A DNA stretch of 40,445 bases, from positions 1 through 40,445 of the forward strand of contig JAIRNR010000063.1 of assembly GCA_031257915.1 (NCBI GenBank), given 5' to 3'. Both the position numbers and the translations under genes were made by a program. The DNA comes from Bacteroidales bacterium. Its GTDB lineage: Bacteria; Bacteroidota; Bacteroidia; Bacteroidales; P3. Below the pieces are notes generated by a model. That model saw nothing but the letters and a program-made list of their open reading frames with translations, had not been told where the DNA came from and did no database searches. This document shows positions 16,438 through 25,039 of this stretch, in pieces (the stretch's first letter is position 1; the number at the start of each line of letters is the position of its first letter).

Positions 16438-18167
16438 AAAATTTTTTATATTTCACAATTGCAGCAGTGGTAACACTTTTGGGGAGTACCATTATGGCTT
16501 GCACAAATTTTCTCGTAACAAAAGGGGCAAGTGCCGACGGTTCAACATTTATTTCATACGCGGCAGATTCGCATGTATTGTACGGTGAACTTTACTTTCG
16601 CCCCGCAGCAACATATCCGGCAGGCACGATGATGACTGTTGAGGAATGGGATACAGGACGTAAATTAGGCGAGATAAAGCAGGCATTGAACACTTATTCC
16701 GTTGTCGGCAATATTAACGAATATCAACTCGCTATAGGTGAAACAACTTTCGGAGGACGCGAGGAGTTGCACGACACCACAGGTATTATTGATTACGGCT
16801 CGCTTATATACATTACTTTGCAACGTGCAAAAACGGCGCGTGAAGCTGTTAAAATCATGGTTGAATTAACTGATGAATATGGTTATGCGTCAGAGGGCGA
16901 AAGTTTTTCTATTTCCGACCCGAACGAAGTTTGGTATATGGAATTTACAGGGCGGGCAAAAAAAGCAAATAACGCAAAACTCAATAAAAAAGGATTGCTT
17001 ATGGTTGCGTATAAAATCCCCGATGGCTATGTGTCGGGACACGCCAATCAGGCACGTATTACAACTATAAAAAAAGCAGACGGAAAAACATCAATCACCA
17101 CAAATAATCTTGCAAAAATTTTCGCACCCGATATTGAATGTGTTTATACGGCAGATATTTTTGAATATTGCAAAGCAGTTAATATAACATCTGCAACCTC
17201 GTTTGACAATTTTATTTTCTGCGATGCAATTGCGCCTCTCACACAAAACACTGCGCGTTCCTGCGAATCACGTGTGTTTGCAGGTTTTATGAAATTCAAC
17301 AAAGAAGCAATAAAGGATTATGAAGATTATGCACGCGGCGATAATTTGCAACACCGTATGCCGCTTTGGATTAAACCCGCAGAAAAAGTTACGCTAAATA
17401 AAATGTTTGACGTTATGCGCGACCATTTTGAGGGTACATCTATGGATATGACGAAAGATTTGGGTGCAGGTCCGTTTGCCTGCCCTTACCGTTGGCGTCC
17501 CATGCATTTTACTGTTGACAGTGTAAATTATGTTCATGAACGTGCAACATCCACACAACAAACAGGATTTTCTTTTATTGCGCAGTCCCGCTCATGGGTA
17601 CGTAATGAAACAGGTGGTATTCTTTGGTTTGGAGTTGATGACAGTTACACAACTGTCTATATGCCCATGTATTGCGGCATTAACAAAATTCCCTCATCAA
17701 TAAGAGTCGGCAACGGTAGTATGGCGGAATATTCGGATTCATCCATGTTTTGGCTTTTTAACAGAGTTTCAAATTTTGCATATTCGCGTTACAGTGATAT
17801 GATTGTTGATATTCAAAAAGAACAAAGAGAACTTGAGTCCGGCTTTCAGAAAGATGTTCTCAATTATTCCGCTTCTTCCGACTATGAGAAAGCAAAAAAT
17901 ATGTCTCATGAGGAAGCTGTTGAGTTTGCAACACTTTATTCTAACATGGCTGCAGATGCAACATTTCAAAGATGGGAAAAATTAGATAAATATTTGCTTG
18001 TAAAATATATTGACGGTAATATTAAAAAAACAGACGAAAAGGGTAATTTTAAGACAACAAAATACGGAAAGGATCGTATTGAATTTCCCTCTCAACCGCA
18101 ATATCCGGAAAAATGGTATCGTGCAATTATTCGGGATTGCGGAGATAATATTCGTGTAAAAGAATAG
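16434..18167 (+). CDS. C69-family dipeptidase, secreted
   Basis: The 577-residue protein has an N-terminal signal segment followed by MACTNFLVTKGASADGSTF. In peptidase family C69 (Ntn hydrolases) the Cys after such a leader (here Cys23) becomes the N-terminal nucleophile after removal of the leader. Further family motifs are ADSH, IGETTFGGRE, GYASEGESFSISDPNEVW and FVDSVNYVHERATSTQQ-like sequence near 360-380. It should cleave dipeptides in the periplasm, in keeping with peptide-feeding Bacteroidales. A lipoprotein reading of the same Cys cannot be excluded but is less likely. It overlaps the CBS protein by 4 bases and is probably the last gene of that transcript. Confidence 0.9.
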   Translation: MKNFLYFTIAAVVTLLGSTIMACTNFLVTKGASADGSTFISYAADSHVLYGELYFRPAATYPAGTMMTVEEWDTGRKLGEIKQALNTYSVVGNINEYQLAIGETTFGGREELHDTTGIIDYGSLIYITLQRAKTAREAVKIMVELTDEYGYASEGESFSISDPNEVWYMEFTGRAKKANNAKLNKKGLLMVAYKIPDGYVSGHANQARITTIKKADGKTSITTNNLAKIFAPDIECVYTADIFEYCKAVNITSATSFDNFIFCDAIAPLTQNTARSCESRVFAGFMKFNKEAIKDYEDYARGDNLQHRMPLWIKPAEKVTLNKMFDVMRDHFEGTSMDMTKDLGAGPFACPYRWRPMHFTVDSVNYVHERATSTQQTGFSFIAQSRSWVRNETGGILWFGVDDSYTTVYMPMYCGINKIPSSIRVGNGSMAEYSDSSMFWLFNRVSNFAYSRYSDMIVDIQKEQRELESGFQKDVLNYSASSDYEKAKNMSHEEAVEFATLYSNMAADATFQRWEKLDKYLLVKYIDGNIKKTDEKGNFKTTKYGKDRIEFPSQPQYPEKWYRAIIRDCGDNIRVKE

Positions 18168-18203
18168 AGTTGACAGTAACTTTATTGACATAATATAAAA
18201 ATT

Positions 18204-19751
18204 ATGGCATTAACAATTAAACAAAAAACGCAGGAATTGCGCAAGCGCATAGAAGCCGCATTCGCAGGCGGTGGTGAAAAAGCTATTGAAAAGCAAAAGG
18301 CTATCGGTAAACTCACTGCCAGAGAGCGTATAGACGGCATTTTAGACCCGGGTTCATTCAACGAATATGATATGTTCATTGAAGCGGCGAATAATGACTT
18401 GGGAATGAATAAAAATCAAGTTCCGGGAGATGGCGTTATTACAGGAATGGGAACTATTGAAGGACATCCTGTTTGCATTTACGCACAGGACTTCACTGTG
18501 GTAGGCGGCTCGCTCGGTTATATGCATGCAAAGAAAATATGCAAAATAATGGACCATGCTCTCAGAATGAAAATGCCCATTATCGGTATCAATGATAGCG
18601 GCGGAGCGCGTATTCAAGAGGGTGTGAATGCACTTGCAGGTTATGGTGAAATTTTTTACCGCAACACGAAAGCGTCCGGAATAATTCCGCAGATTTCGGT
18701 TATTCTCGGTCCCTGTGCAGGCGGCGCAGTTTATTCTCCTGCCCTTACTGATTTTGTTTTTGTGGTTGACAATATTTCAAAAATGTTTATCACCGGTCCG
18801 GAAGTTATAAAGTCGGTACTCGGTGAAGATATTTCACAGGAAGATTTAGGCGGAGCGCGAACACATGCTGAAATTACAGGCAATGCACATTTTTTTGCAA
18901 GTAATGAGAGAGAGTGTTTTAAGCAAATAAGAAAACTCGTTTCCTATATTCCATGGAGTAATGAAAAAAAGGCAAAAGAATTTCCTGTACGCAATCCAAA
19001 AAAGCAGCAATTTGAATATATTGTTCCCGCCAATTCACGCAAACCATACGATATAAGAAACGTTATACGCGGAATAGCAGACAGCAGTGAATTTCTTGAA
19101 GTACACGAATATTTTGCAGCAAATATTGTTGTCGGATTCGGACGGATAAACGGACAGACAGTCGGTTTTGTTGCAAATCAACCGGCTGTAATGGCGGGAG
19201 TTCTTGATGTTGACGCATCCGACAAAGCGGCGCGTTTTATTCGTTATTGCGATGCATTTAATATTCCTCTCGTTACTCTTGTTGATTTGCCCGGATATTT
19301 GCCCGGAGCGGACCAGGAACATGCGGGAGTTATACGGCACGGAGCGAAAATTTTATATGCTTATTCGGAAGCGACTGTACCCAAAATTACGGTTATTCTT
19401 CGCAAAGCATACGGTGGTGGTTATATTGCAATGTGTTCAAGTCATTTGCAGGCTGATTTTGTTTTCGCATGGCCCCTCGCGGAAATTGCTGTTATGGGGT
19501 CTGAGGGAGCGGCAAATATTATTTTCAGAAAAGAGATTGCGGAAAGTGAAAATCCGGAAAAGACACGTGCGGCGAAAATTGCGGAATATCGCGAGAAGTT
19601 TGCAAATCCATACGCGGCGGCATCTTACGGTTATATTGACGCTGTTATTGACCCCGCTTCAACACGCGAAATGGTTGCTCACGCACTTGACGTTTCAAAA
19701 AATAAAAATGAGATAACGCCGCAACGCAAGCATGGAGTTCCTCCTTTTTAA
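18204..19751 (+). CDS. mmdA: Acyl-CoA carboxyltransferase subunit (methylmalonyl-CoA decarboxylase alpha or propionyl-CoA carboxylase beta)
   Basis: The 515-residue carboxyltransferase starts KIRKRIEAAF-like (LRKRIEAAFAGGGEKAIEKQ) and carries the family hallmarks GKLTARERID, FTVVGGSLG, GINDSGGARIQEGV, GPCAGGAVYSPAL, FITGPEVIK, VDLPGYLPGADQEHAGVIRHGA, and RKAYGGGYIAM. It transfers a carboxyl group between (methyl)malonyl-CoA and carrier biotin. In Bacteroidota it normally belongs to sodium-pumping methylmalonyl-CoA decarboxylase of the succinate-to-propionate pathway, with small gamma/delta subunits and the membrane beta subunit nearby. Here only a minimal biotin carrier follows. The product could instead serve a carboxylase. 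A weak TAACTTTA at 18177-18184 is the only promoter candidate. Its last 44 bases are duplicated just downstream. Confidence 0.92.
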   Translation: MALTIKQKTQELRKRIEAAFAGGGEKAIEKQKAIGKLTARERIDGILDPGSFNEYDMFIEAANNDLGMNKNQVPGDGVITGMGTIEGHPVCIYAQDFTVVGGSLGYMHAKKICKIMDHALRMKMPIIGINDSGGARIQEGVNALAGYGEIFYRNTKASGIIPQISVILGPCAGGAVYSPALTDFVFVVDNISKMFITGPEVIKSVLGEDISQEDLGGARTHAEITGNAHFFASNERECFKQIRKLVSYIPWSNEKKAKEFPVRNPKKQQFEYIVPANSRKPYDIRNVIRGIADSSEFLEVHEYFAANIVVGFGRINGQTVGFVANQPAVMAGVLDVDASDKAARFIRYCDAFNIPLVTLVDLPGYLPGADQEHAGVIRHGAKILYAYSEATVPKITVILRKAYGGGYIAMCSSHLQADFVFAWPLAEIAVMGSEGAANIIFRKEIAESENPEKTRAAKIAEYREKFANPYAAASYGYIDAVIDPASTREMVAHALDVSKNKNEITPQRKHGVPPF

Positions 19752-19864
19752 AAAATAAAACCATGATAAGGAAACCAAACGAAATAAATGAGATAACGCC
19801 GCAACGCAAGCATGGAGTTCCTCCTTTTTAAAAAATAAAAACTATGATAAGGAAACCAAACGAA
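19704..19864 (+). repeat. 80-bp tandem duplication of the mmdA/biotin-carrier junction
   Basis: The sequence from AATGAGATAACGCC (ATG at 19708) through the mmdA stop codon and on to GGAAACCAAACGAAATA is repeated 80 bases later (ATG at 19788). The copies are identical apart from a one-base insertion and one substitution just before the second ATGATAAGG. Copy 1 holds the true mmdA end; copy 2 holds the true start of the biotin carrier at 19844. Confidence 0.95.
19763..19831 (+). pseudogene. Chimeric 22-codon ORF made by the junction duplication
   Basis: The first copy of the carrier start (MIRKPNEI) runs in frame into the second copy of the mmdA end (NEITPQRKHGVPPF, stop at 19829-19831). The result is a short open frame with the head of the biotin carrier and the tail of MmdA. 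It has the same upstream sequence as the real carrier gene (AAAATAAAA before ATG), so it may be translated, but a function is not expected. Confidence 0.6.
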
Positions 19865-20065
19865 ATAAGAGCATTTATACCGGGAACTGTACGGACAGTA
19901 TTCGTAAAGGTAGGAGATAAGGTAAAAAAAGGCGATAGACTTTTAGTTCTTGACGCTATGAAAATGGACAATGAGCTTTCCGCTCTTGTTGATGGAACAG
20001 TAAAAAATGTTTTTGTAAAAACAGGACAAAACGTAGTCAAAAATGAATTGCTTGTTTTATTATAA
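19844..20065 (+). CDS. mmdC: Minimal biotin carboxyl carrier protein
   Basis: The 73-residue protein is nearly all biotinyl domain. The biotinylation motif DAMKM places the modified lysine at K40, with the matching symmetrical strands FIPGTVRTVFVKVGDKVKKGD and VDGTVKNVFVKTGQNV. It should carry the carboxyl group used by the carboxyltransferase encoded 92 bases upstream. Related decarboxylase gamma subunits in Bacteroidota usually have about 60-70 extra N-terminal residues rich in Ala and Pro; these are missing here. The start at 19844 follows the duplicated junction. Loss of the N-terminal part during that duplication is possible. Alternatively this is a naturally short carrier. Confidence 0.85.
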   Translation: MIRKPNEIRAFIPGTVRTVFVKVGDKVKKGDRLLVLDAMKMDNELSALVDGTVKNVFVKTGQNVVKNELLVLL

Positions 20066-20096
20066 ACACTTCTCTGGGAGAAAATGCTGGAAGTTA

Positions 20097-20127
20097 TTGA
20101 TTTTTAATAAAATTATTATTACCTTTG
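20097..20127 (+). promoter_or_regulatory. Promoter of the small lipoprotein and downstream operon
   Basis: TTG at 20097-20099, 20 bases, then TACCTTTG at 20120-20127 followed by CAA, a strong Bacteroidota promoter. The lipoprotein start codon is 47 bases downstream. It may also serve wbqC to nadK, depending on read-through of the hairpin at 20381-20419. Confidence 0.75.
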
Positions 20128-20174
20128 CAACTTATTAAAATTAACAGTGTTTTTAATTAAAAATCACAAAAACA

Positions 20175-20357
20175 ATGAAGAAAGTATTTGGTTTATTGGC
20201 AATTGTAAGTATGGTTCTTTGCGTTAGCTGCAAGGGCAATACTGCTGCCACAGAAGAAACTGCTGCAACAGAAGAAGTTGCTGTTGTTGAAGAAGCCGTT
20301 GCCGGCGATTCTACCGCTGAAGTTGAAGCAGTCGTAGAAGAAACACCTGCCGAATAA
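20175..20357 (+). CDS. Small Glu/Ala/Val-rich lipoprotein
   Basis: The 60-residue product has a lipoprotein signal (MKKVFGLLAIVSMVLCVSCKG, modified Cys probably Cys19) and a mature part of about 41 residues made almost only of Glu, Ala, Val and Thr. It is strongly acidic and probably disordered. Several EETAA, EEVAVVEEAV and EAVVEE units resemble internal repeats. Such tiny acidic lipoproteins are frequent in Bacteroidota and are often highly expressed; function unknown. It has its own promoter and is followed by a terminator hairpin. Its stop codon overlaps the next start codon by one base (TAATG). Confidence 0.75.
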   Translation: MKKVFGLLAIVSMVLCVSCKGNTAATEETAATEEVAVVEEAVAGDSTAEVEAVVEETPAE

Positions 20358-20899
20358 TGGTGGGAACAAATTGTTTCACAAAAGAACCTGCCTTTCAAAA
20401 AGGGCAGGTTCTTTTTTTTCCTACCTGCTATCTGCCCTCTATTGATTTATTTTCACAGATACTTTCCGCACAAAAAAAAGGTATCTACGCTCTTGATATA
20501 GAGGAACGTTTCGTAAAACAGACATTCAGAAACAGAGCCAAAATACTTTCATCTCAGGGTCCTCTGATGCTAACTGTTCCTGTAATTAAAAAAAACGGAC
20601 AAAAAACAAAAGATGTAAAAATTTTTAACGATATAAAATGGCAGCGAAATCACTTGCGTACACTTGAAACTTGCTATAATAATTCACCTTTCTTCATACA
20701 TTATTTTGATGAAGTGCGGTTGATTTTTGATAAAAATTTCGTATTTTTGATTGATTTAAATGAGATGTTCTTATCTTTTCTAATTAGCAAAATTGGGATA
20801 GTGACTGCTGACTATGTGCGAACGTTCAATTTTCACGACATTTCTGCAAAAGAACTTTCTGTTATAGACATGCTTTTTAACATAGGAAATGAAATTTGA
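20357..20899 (+). CDS. WbqC-family protein
   Basis: The 180-residue protein matches WbqC (PF08889): LFFPTCYLPSIDLFSQIL near the start, then QTFRNRAKI, GPLMLTVPVIKK, then WQRNHLRTLETCYNNSPFFIHYFDE, and the closing ELSVIDMLFNIG. The family is widespread and often lies in polysaccharide loci, but no reaction has been settled to my knowledge. The family core begins at about residue 17. The first 16-20 residues are encoded by the terminator hairpin of the preceding lipoprotein gene, and no other usual start codon is available closer to the core except GTG at 20360. Translation by coupling at TAATG is likely. It overlaps the next gene by 11 bases. Confidence 0.82.
   Translation: MVGTNCFTKEPAFQKGQVLFFPTCYLPSIDLFSQILSAQKKGIYALDIEERFVKQTFRNRAKILSSQGPLMLTVPVIKKNGQKTKDVKIFNDIKWQRNHLRTLETCYNNSPFFIHYFDEVRLIFDKNFVFLIDLNEMFLSFLISKIGIVTADYVRTFNFHDISAKELSVIDMLFNIGNEI
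20381..20419 (+). terminator. Terminator hairpin inside the 5' coding part of the WbqC gene
   Basis: A 12-bp stem (AAAGAACCTGCC at 20381-20392 and GGCAGGTTCTTT at 20403-20414) with a 10-base loop is followed by more T to 20419. It is a textbook intrinsic terminator placed 24 bases after the lipoprotein stop codon. It is fully translated in the WbqC frame. Confidence 0.85.
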
Positions 20900-21323
20900 A
20901 ATGCCTGCACCATACGCATACATAACGCCGGATACAGTATCCGCCGGAACAGACGAGCTACGATCGTATTCCTTGTCGTGTTCCCCCAATACGGGAATTT
21001 TAAAAGCAGCCCATCTTCTCAATGAAAATTTACACTGGAAGTTTGAAACACCTGCGAAAGAATTAGCCGCAGATTTCTTCATTTATCATTACTTCCAAAA
21101 ATGGGAAACTACAAACATTTTTTTATTAGACAAACAAATTGAAAAAACACCCGGAACAAATATTCTATTAATGTTCATTGGAAGTGTCGCAACATATCCG
21201 TTTAAACAGACAATATCAAAAATAGAAAATTTAAAATTTGTTTTTAGCATAACGGAATTGGATGAAAAAAAATTTTCGGAATTATCCGAAATCTTCGTAC
21301 AACTGAAAGAATTAACAAAATGA
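20889..21323 (+). CDS. Hypothetical protein
   Basis: The 144-residue product is not recognised. It has no signal peptide, membrane segment or metal-binding motif. The first third is polar (MPAPYAYITPDTVSAGTDEL), the rest has an alternating hydrophobic pattern consistent with a small alpha/beta domain (NIFLLDKQ, NILLMFIGSV, LKFVFSITELDEKKFSEL). The start codon is the first ATG and overlaps WbqC by 11 bases; its stop codon overlaps the next start by 4 bases (ATGA). The tight packing supports a real gene that is expressed with wbqC and the downstream T9SS protein. Confidence 0.65.
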   Translation: MKFEMPAPYAYITPDTVSAGTDELRSYSLSCSPNTGILKAAHLLNENLHWKFETPAKELAADFFIYHYFQKWETTNIFLLDKQIEKTPGTNILLMFIGSVATYPFKQTISKIENLKFVFSITELDEKKFSELSEIFVQLKELTK

Positions 21324-24300
21324 CAAAAAAGATTATCATAATTGTTATAGCTATTACGACAAGCATATTCACTCCTGCATTAGCTGCAGAATGGAGAGAT
21401 ACTTGCGTTACAAATCATTTTACATCCGGCGTTTTTGAACATAAAAATTCTGCCAACTGGATTAGCGGTTCACAGTTTTGTGCCTATCACGAAACATGTT
21501 TGGAAAATCAACCTACTGTTTTCAGTCCTTTGTTTTCCTTGCACACCGACAGTTTTTATCGTTTTGATTTGTCGTTTAATACTCATACGACAACCGGTGA
21601 GTACTGGAGAAATTTTTATATGATTATATTTCTTGTAAAACAATTACCATCGGGTTCTTTTCCATATAGCGGCGTGATGTTGCCTAACGAAATTCTTAAT
21701 TATCCGCATAGACGGATTATTCTTGGTGCAGGCGGCGATACTGTTCTCCAAGTTATAAAAACGTTTAACGGAAATGTGCCGGACGGAAACAGTTCTATTT
21801 CTGTTGATCTTTTTCCTGAAATTTTTAACCGAAGCGGAGATAATTATTCAATCGCTCTTTCTATTTTTCCCTATACAAACGATCAGGAATCGTTTGATAC
21901 ATCTCATGCAGGAGATCTCGTTGTCACAAATTTTCAAATATCCAATGCAGGTGCTGTGAATTATAGCGACGGTATTATGGAAAGTATCATATCACCACAA
22001 AAAACATCATTAACAGAAGGCAACGCCGTATCATTTCTGCTTCATAACCAAAGCCTTTCCACGTGGGATACAATTACCGCATATTATAAAACTCCGTCGA
22101 TGCCTTTTCCTGTAATGGAAAAAATTATTGCAAACATCCCCCCTTTCGCCAAGCAAATTCTCACTTTTTCAAACGCTCTGAATTTACCTGCTGCCGATAA
22201 TTGGACTCGCGATACAATTACTGTCTGGCTTGAAGCCGATCAAAGGGGCGATAAAAATTTTTCCAACGATACGATAACATATATATTTGATATTTATCCG
22301 GCATTTTCGTACGCTGTCCCGTGTGTTCTGAATTTTAAAAATTCCGCAGACAATGTTTATTGGAACACTTACTCCAAAGTGTCTGACAGCACTTCGCAAC
22401 AATGGAATATTATAGATAATGAATTTGCTTTTGTCAATACTAACTTTGCAGAAAATAATTCTATTCTTGTTTCACCATCAATAAAATTTAAACAAAAACA
22501 GTCTTACAAAATAACCGTAAGATACAAAGCACATCATATTGGTCTTCCTACTGTTGAAAAAATGACAGTCGGAATATCAACACAACCGTCTTTTGGCATT
22601 GCAACATTTCCACATCAGATAAATTTGTTAAATATCCCTCTTATCAACGACACTTCCTATACCGAAGTATCATTCTTTTACGGCAGTGATAAAGATACGT
22701 TTTATTATATTTATGTAGAAAATTTCTCACAAAAATTCAGCGGCGGTCTTTTTATAAAAGAGTTTATAATTGAGGAAACGCCGAATTTTACTGAAAACTC
22801 TTTTATTGATTTTGATCCGATAGATTCTGAAATATCTCCGAAAGAAAATCTCGGCTCTACTATTATTGTTCATGATGTAAACAGAGGACAGGCATCATGG
22901 TCGTGGCAAATAAATTCCGTTTCGGGCGGCGGAAGTTACGGCAGCAAATATTATTTTATATCAGAAACCGACGCTTCCGCTATTCATCAAACATTCGCTT
23001 CCATTGCACCAATCTGGTTAGAGGATAATACTTCCTATATTTTGCAATATGACCGTTCGGCGAAAATTGCCGGTACTGTCGGAAGTATTACTGTTAATGC
23101 CGGCAGAATACCTTTATCGGGCTATAATTCCGCAGAGCAAACCGTAGTCAGCGGTGGTTTTATTTTTATTGACAGCATAAAAAATTCGGGATATAAAACA
23201 CAGCAAATATCATTACAGGTTCCTGTCAGTGGATTTTACTACATAGAATTTGAAAACATGAATAAAAGTTATGCTGTAATGATTGATAATATTGCCGTAA
23301 TAAATAAAGCAAGTTTGTCCACCGCTCCACAGATAAAATTTGCAAAGGTGCCAACGACTGCCAAATTGGGCGGTACAAATGTACACTTCTCGGTAACATT
23401 AAAAAATCCTACGGAAAGCAATATGTTGGGTTCTACAACAAAGGTTTGTTATAAAGTAAACAATCGTACCACAGTGCGTGAAAACTGTGAACTTTCGGCG
23501 TATGAGATTTCCACTCTTGATTTCTCTACCGGCGTAAACTTTTCCACACTCGGAACGGATACTGCTATAGTGAAATTCTGGACATACAGGACATCTCCGA
23601 CTGTTCCCGCACAAGATACCATTTATAAAACAATTATCCAATATTCGGGACACGATATTCCGTTTGTCAGAAATTTTTTACAAGATGGTATAAATGAAGA
23701 CGATATTTTCACAACACGTCCGTCAGGGGTGCCTAACTGGAAAATTGTTCACGATTCCAACGGTGCATACACCGGCGGCTACTACGCCGTGTGCAATCCC
23801 TCTTATGATGAAACGATGCAAGATTATATAGTTTTTCAACCACTGAACTTTGTTAAAGACTCTGTTTATTTAATTTCGTTTTATGCCGCAGTTTCCACTC
23901 CTTCCGAAAATGTAAAAATTGTGCGTCTTCTTTCATCAAAAACCGGACCGGCTTATAACGATTTTCTTTACAACAAAGAAGTACTCGCAATAGATACGGT
24001 GCGCAGTTCCGAATACGTTCAGTTTAAATGTTATTACAAGGCAACCGAAACAAAAATGCATTTCTTAGCACTGTATGATAATTCATCTCCGAGTGATGCC
24101 GGTTTAAAAATTGACAGATTTGTGGTTGTTGATTCCACTGCGGAGTATTTGCGGGATGTTTCTTTAAACAATATTTACAGCAACGACACCTCACTTGTTT
24201 GCGATATGATTTTACCGCAGGATATATCTGTTTCCGTTACAAACAATTCATTTTTCGCATGTGACACGTTTTCATTTTTGATAAAAACCGATTTATATGA

Positions 24301-25039
24301 CACTTCCGTTGTTGTTGTAAAAAGGATTAAAGAAGACGAAACATCAACTGTTGTATTACCCGGCGTTTGGCGGCTTTCTACAGCCGGAATGCATCATATT
24401 GAGGCTATTGTTTTTAATGATACTGTTCGTAAGTCGCGCATTGTTGCCGCACCTTATGATTTGATCCTTTCTTCTGTAAATGTTGATAATTCCAATTCAT
24501 ACAGACTGAAACGCGGAGTGTCGGCAAACATAAAAAGCGGTACCGACAGCAGTTTACAAAATGTGGTTGTTGCCGTAGAAATGAATGATTCTATCGTACT
24601 TGAAAAAACAATAGACCTTGTTACACCTTCGGAACAGCATTTTATATTTGACGATTCGCTTTACTTACCTGATAAAGGTAATTATCATGTTGTCGTTTTT
24701 ATTGCTACTTCCATACCGTGTAATATGAATCTCCTTGATGATACTTTCAGCACTACTCTCATAAAACAGGATTCTTTGGCTGTTGATGTTGATAATGTTT
24801 TCGGTTCTCGCTCCAATTCCTTTGTTGTGTATCCTAATCCGGCAACAGATGTTGTTTATGTGTTGCGTACAGGTGAAGATGTGCATACGATTGATGTGCT
24901 TGATATGTACGGAAAGGTTGTTGGGAGTGCTGATAACGGTTCTTCCGAAGTGTCTCTAAGACATCTTCCTGCCGGAATGTATTTTTTGAAAATAACAGGA
25001 ACACGCGGCAGTTCTGTTGTTAAGATTATAAAAAAATGA
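21320..25039 (+). CDS. Large T9SS type A cargo protein with jelly-roll domains
   Basis: The 1239-residue protein has a signal peptide (MTKKIIIIVIAITTSIFTP, ending ALAA). Four jelly-roll segments of the cleaved-adhesin/choice-of-anchor-J type lie at about 23-215, 331-490, 494-665 and 778-942. Typical lines are VLNFKNSADN, SWSWQINSVSGGGSYGS and WKIVHDSNGAYTGGYY. CARDB/FN3-like linkers lie between them (about 220-325, 668-775, 950-1150). The last 75 residues form a canonical T9SS type A domain: FVVYPNPATDVVYV, then IDVLDMYGKVV, LPAGMYFLKI and VVKIIKK. It should be exported to the cell surface and probably binds host or environmental polymers. It is unusual in overlapping both neighbours by 4 bases, with nadK next. 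Confidence 0.85.
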   Translation: MTKKIIIIVIAITTSIFTPALAAEWRDTCVTNHFTSGVFEHKNSANWISGSQFCAYHETCLENQPTVFSPLFSLHTDSFYRFDLSFNTHTTTGEYWRNFYMIIFLVKQLPSGSFPYSGVMLPNEILNYPHRRIILGAGGDTVLQVIKTFNGNVPDGNSSISVDLFPEIFNRSGDNYSIALSIFPYTNDQESFDTSHAGDLVVTNFQISNAGAVNYSDGIMESIISPQKTSLTEGNAVSFLLHNQSLSTWDTITAYYKTPSMPFPVMEKIIANIPPFAKQILTFSNALNLPAADNWTRDTITVWLEADQRGDKNFSNDTITYIFDIYPAFSYAVPCVLNFKNSADNVYWNTYSKVSDSTSQQWNIIDNEFAFVNTNFAENNSILVSPSIKFKQKQSYKITVRYKAHHIGLPTVEKMTVGISTQPSFGIATFPHQINLLNIPLINDTSYTEVSFFYGSDKDTFYYIYVENFSQKFSGGLFIKEFIIEETPNFTENSFIDFDPIDSEISPKENLGSTIIVHDVNRGQASWSWQINSVSGGGSYGSKYYFISETDASAIHQTFASIAPIWLEDNTSYILQYDRSAKIAGTVGSITVNAGRIPLSGYNSAEQTVVSGGFIFIDSIKNSGYKTQQISLQVPVSGFYYIEFENMNKSYAVMIDNIAVINKASLSTAPQIKFAKVPTTAKLGGTNVHFSVTLKNPTESNMLGSTTKVCYKVNNRTTVRENCELSAYEISTLDFSTGVNFSTLGTDTAIVKFWTYRTSPTVPAQDTIYKTIIQYSGHDIPFVRNFLQDGINEDDIFTTRPSGVPNWKIVHDSNGAYTGGYYAVCNPSYDETMQDYIVFQPLNFVKDSVYLISFYAAVSTPSENVKIVRLLSSKTGPAYNDFLYNKEVLAIDTVRSSEYVQFKCYYKATETKMHFLALYDNSSPSDAGLKIDRFVVVDSTAEYLRDVSLNNIYSNDTSLVCDMILPQDISVSVTNNSFFACDTFSFLIKTDLYDTSVVVVKRIKEDETSTVVLPGVWRLSTAGMHHIEAIVFNDTVRKSRIVAAPYDLILSSVNVDNSNSYRLKRGVSANIKSGTDSSLQNVVVAVEMNDSIVLEKTIDLVTPSEQHFIFDDSLYLPDKGNYHVVVFIATSIPCNMNLLDDTFSTTLIKQDSLAVDVDNVFGSRSNSFVVYPNPATDVVYVLRTGEDVHTIDVLDMYGKVVGSADNGSSEVSLRHLPAGMYFLKITGTRGSSVVKIIKK

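Noticed and set aside
19204-19716. 170-codon plus-strand frame
   Set aside because: It is the shifted-frame shadow of mmdA, Arg/Leu-rich with no domain, while the mmdA frame carries conserved motifs throughout.
20066-20096. Small hairpin (TTCTC/GAGAA) after the biotin carrier gene
   Set aside because: The stem is only 5 bp and no T-run follows, so it does not qualify as a terminator.
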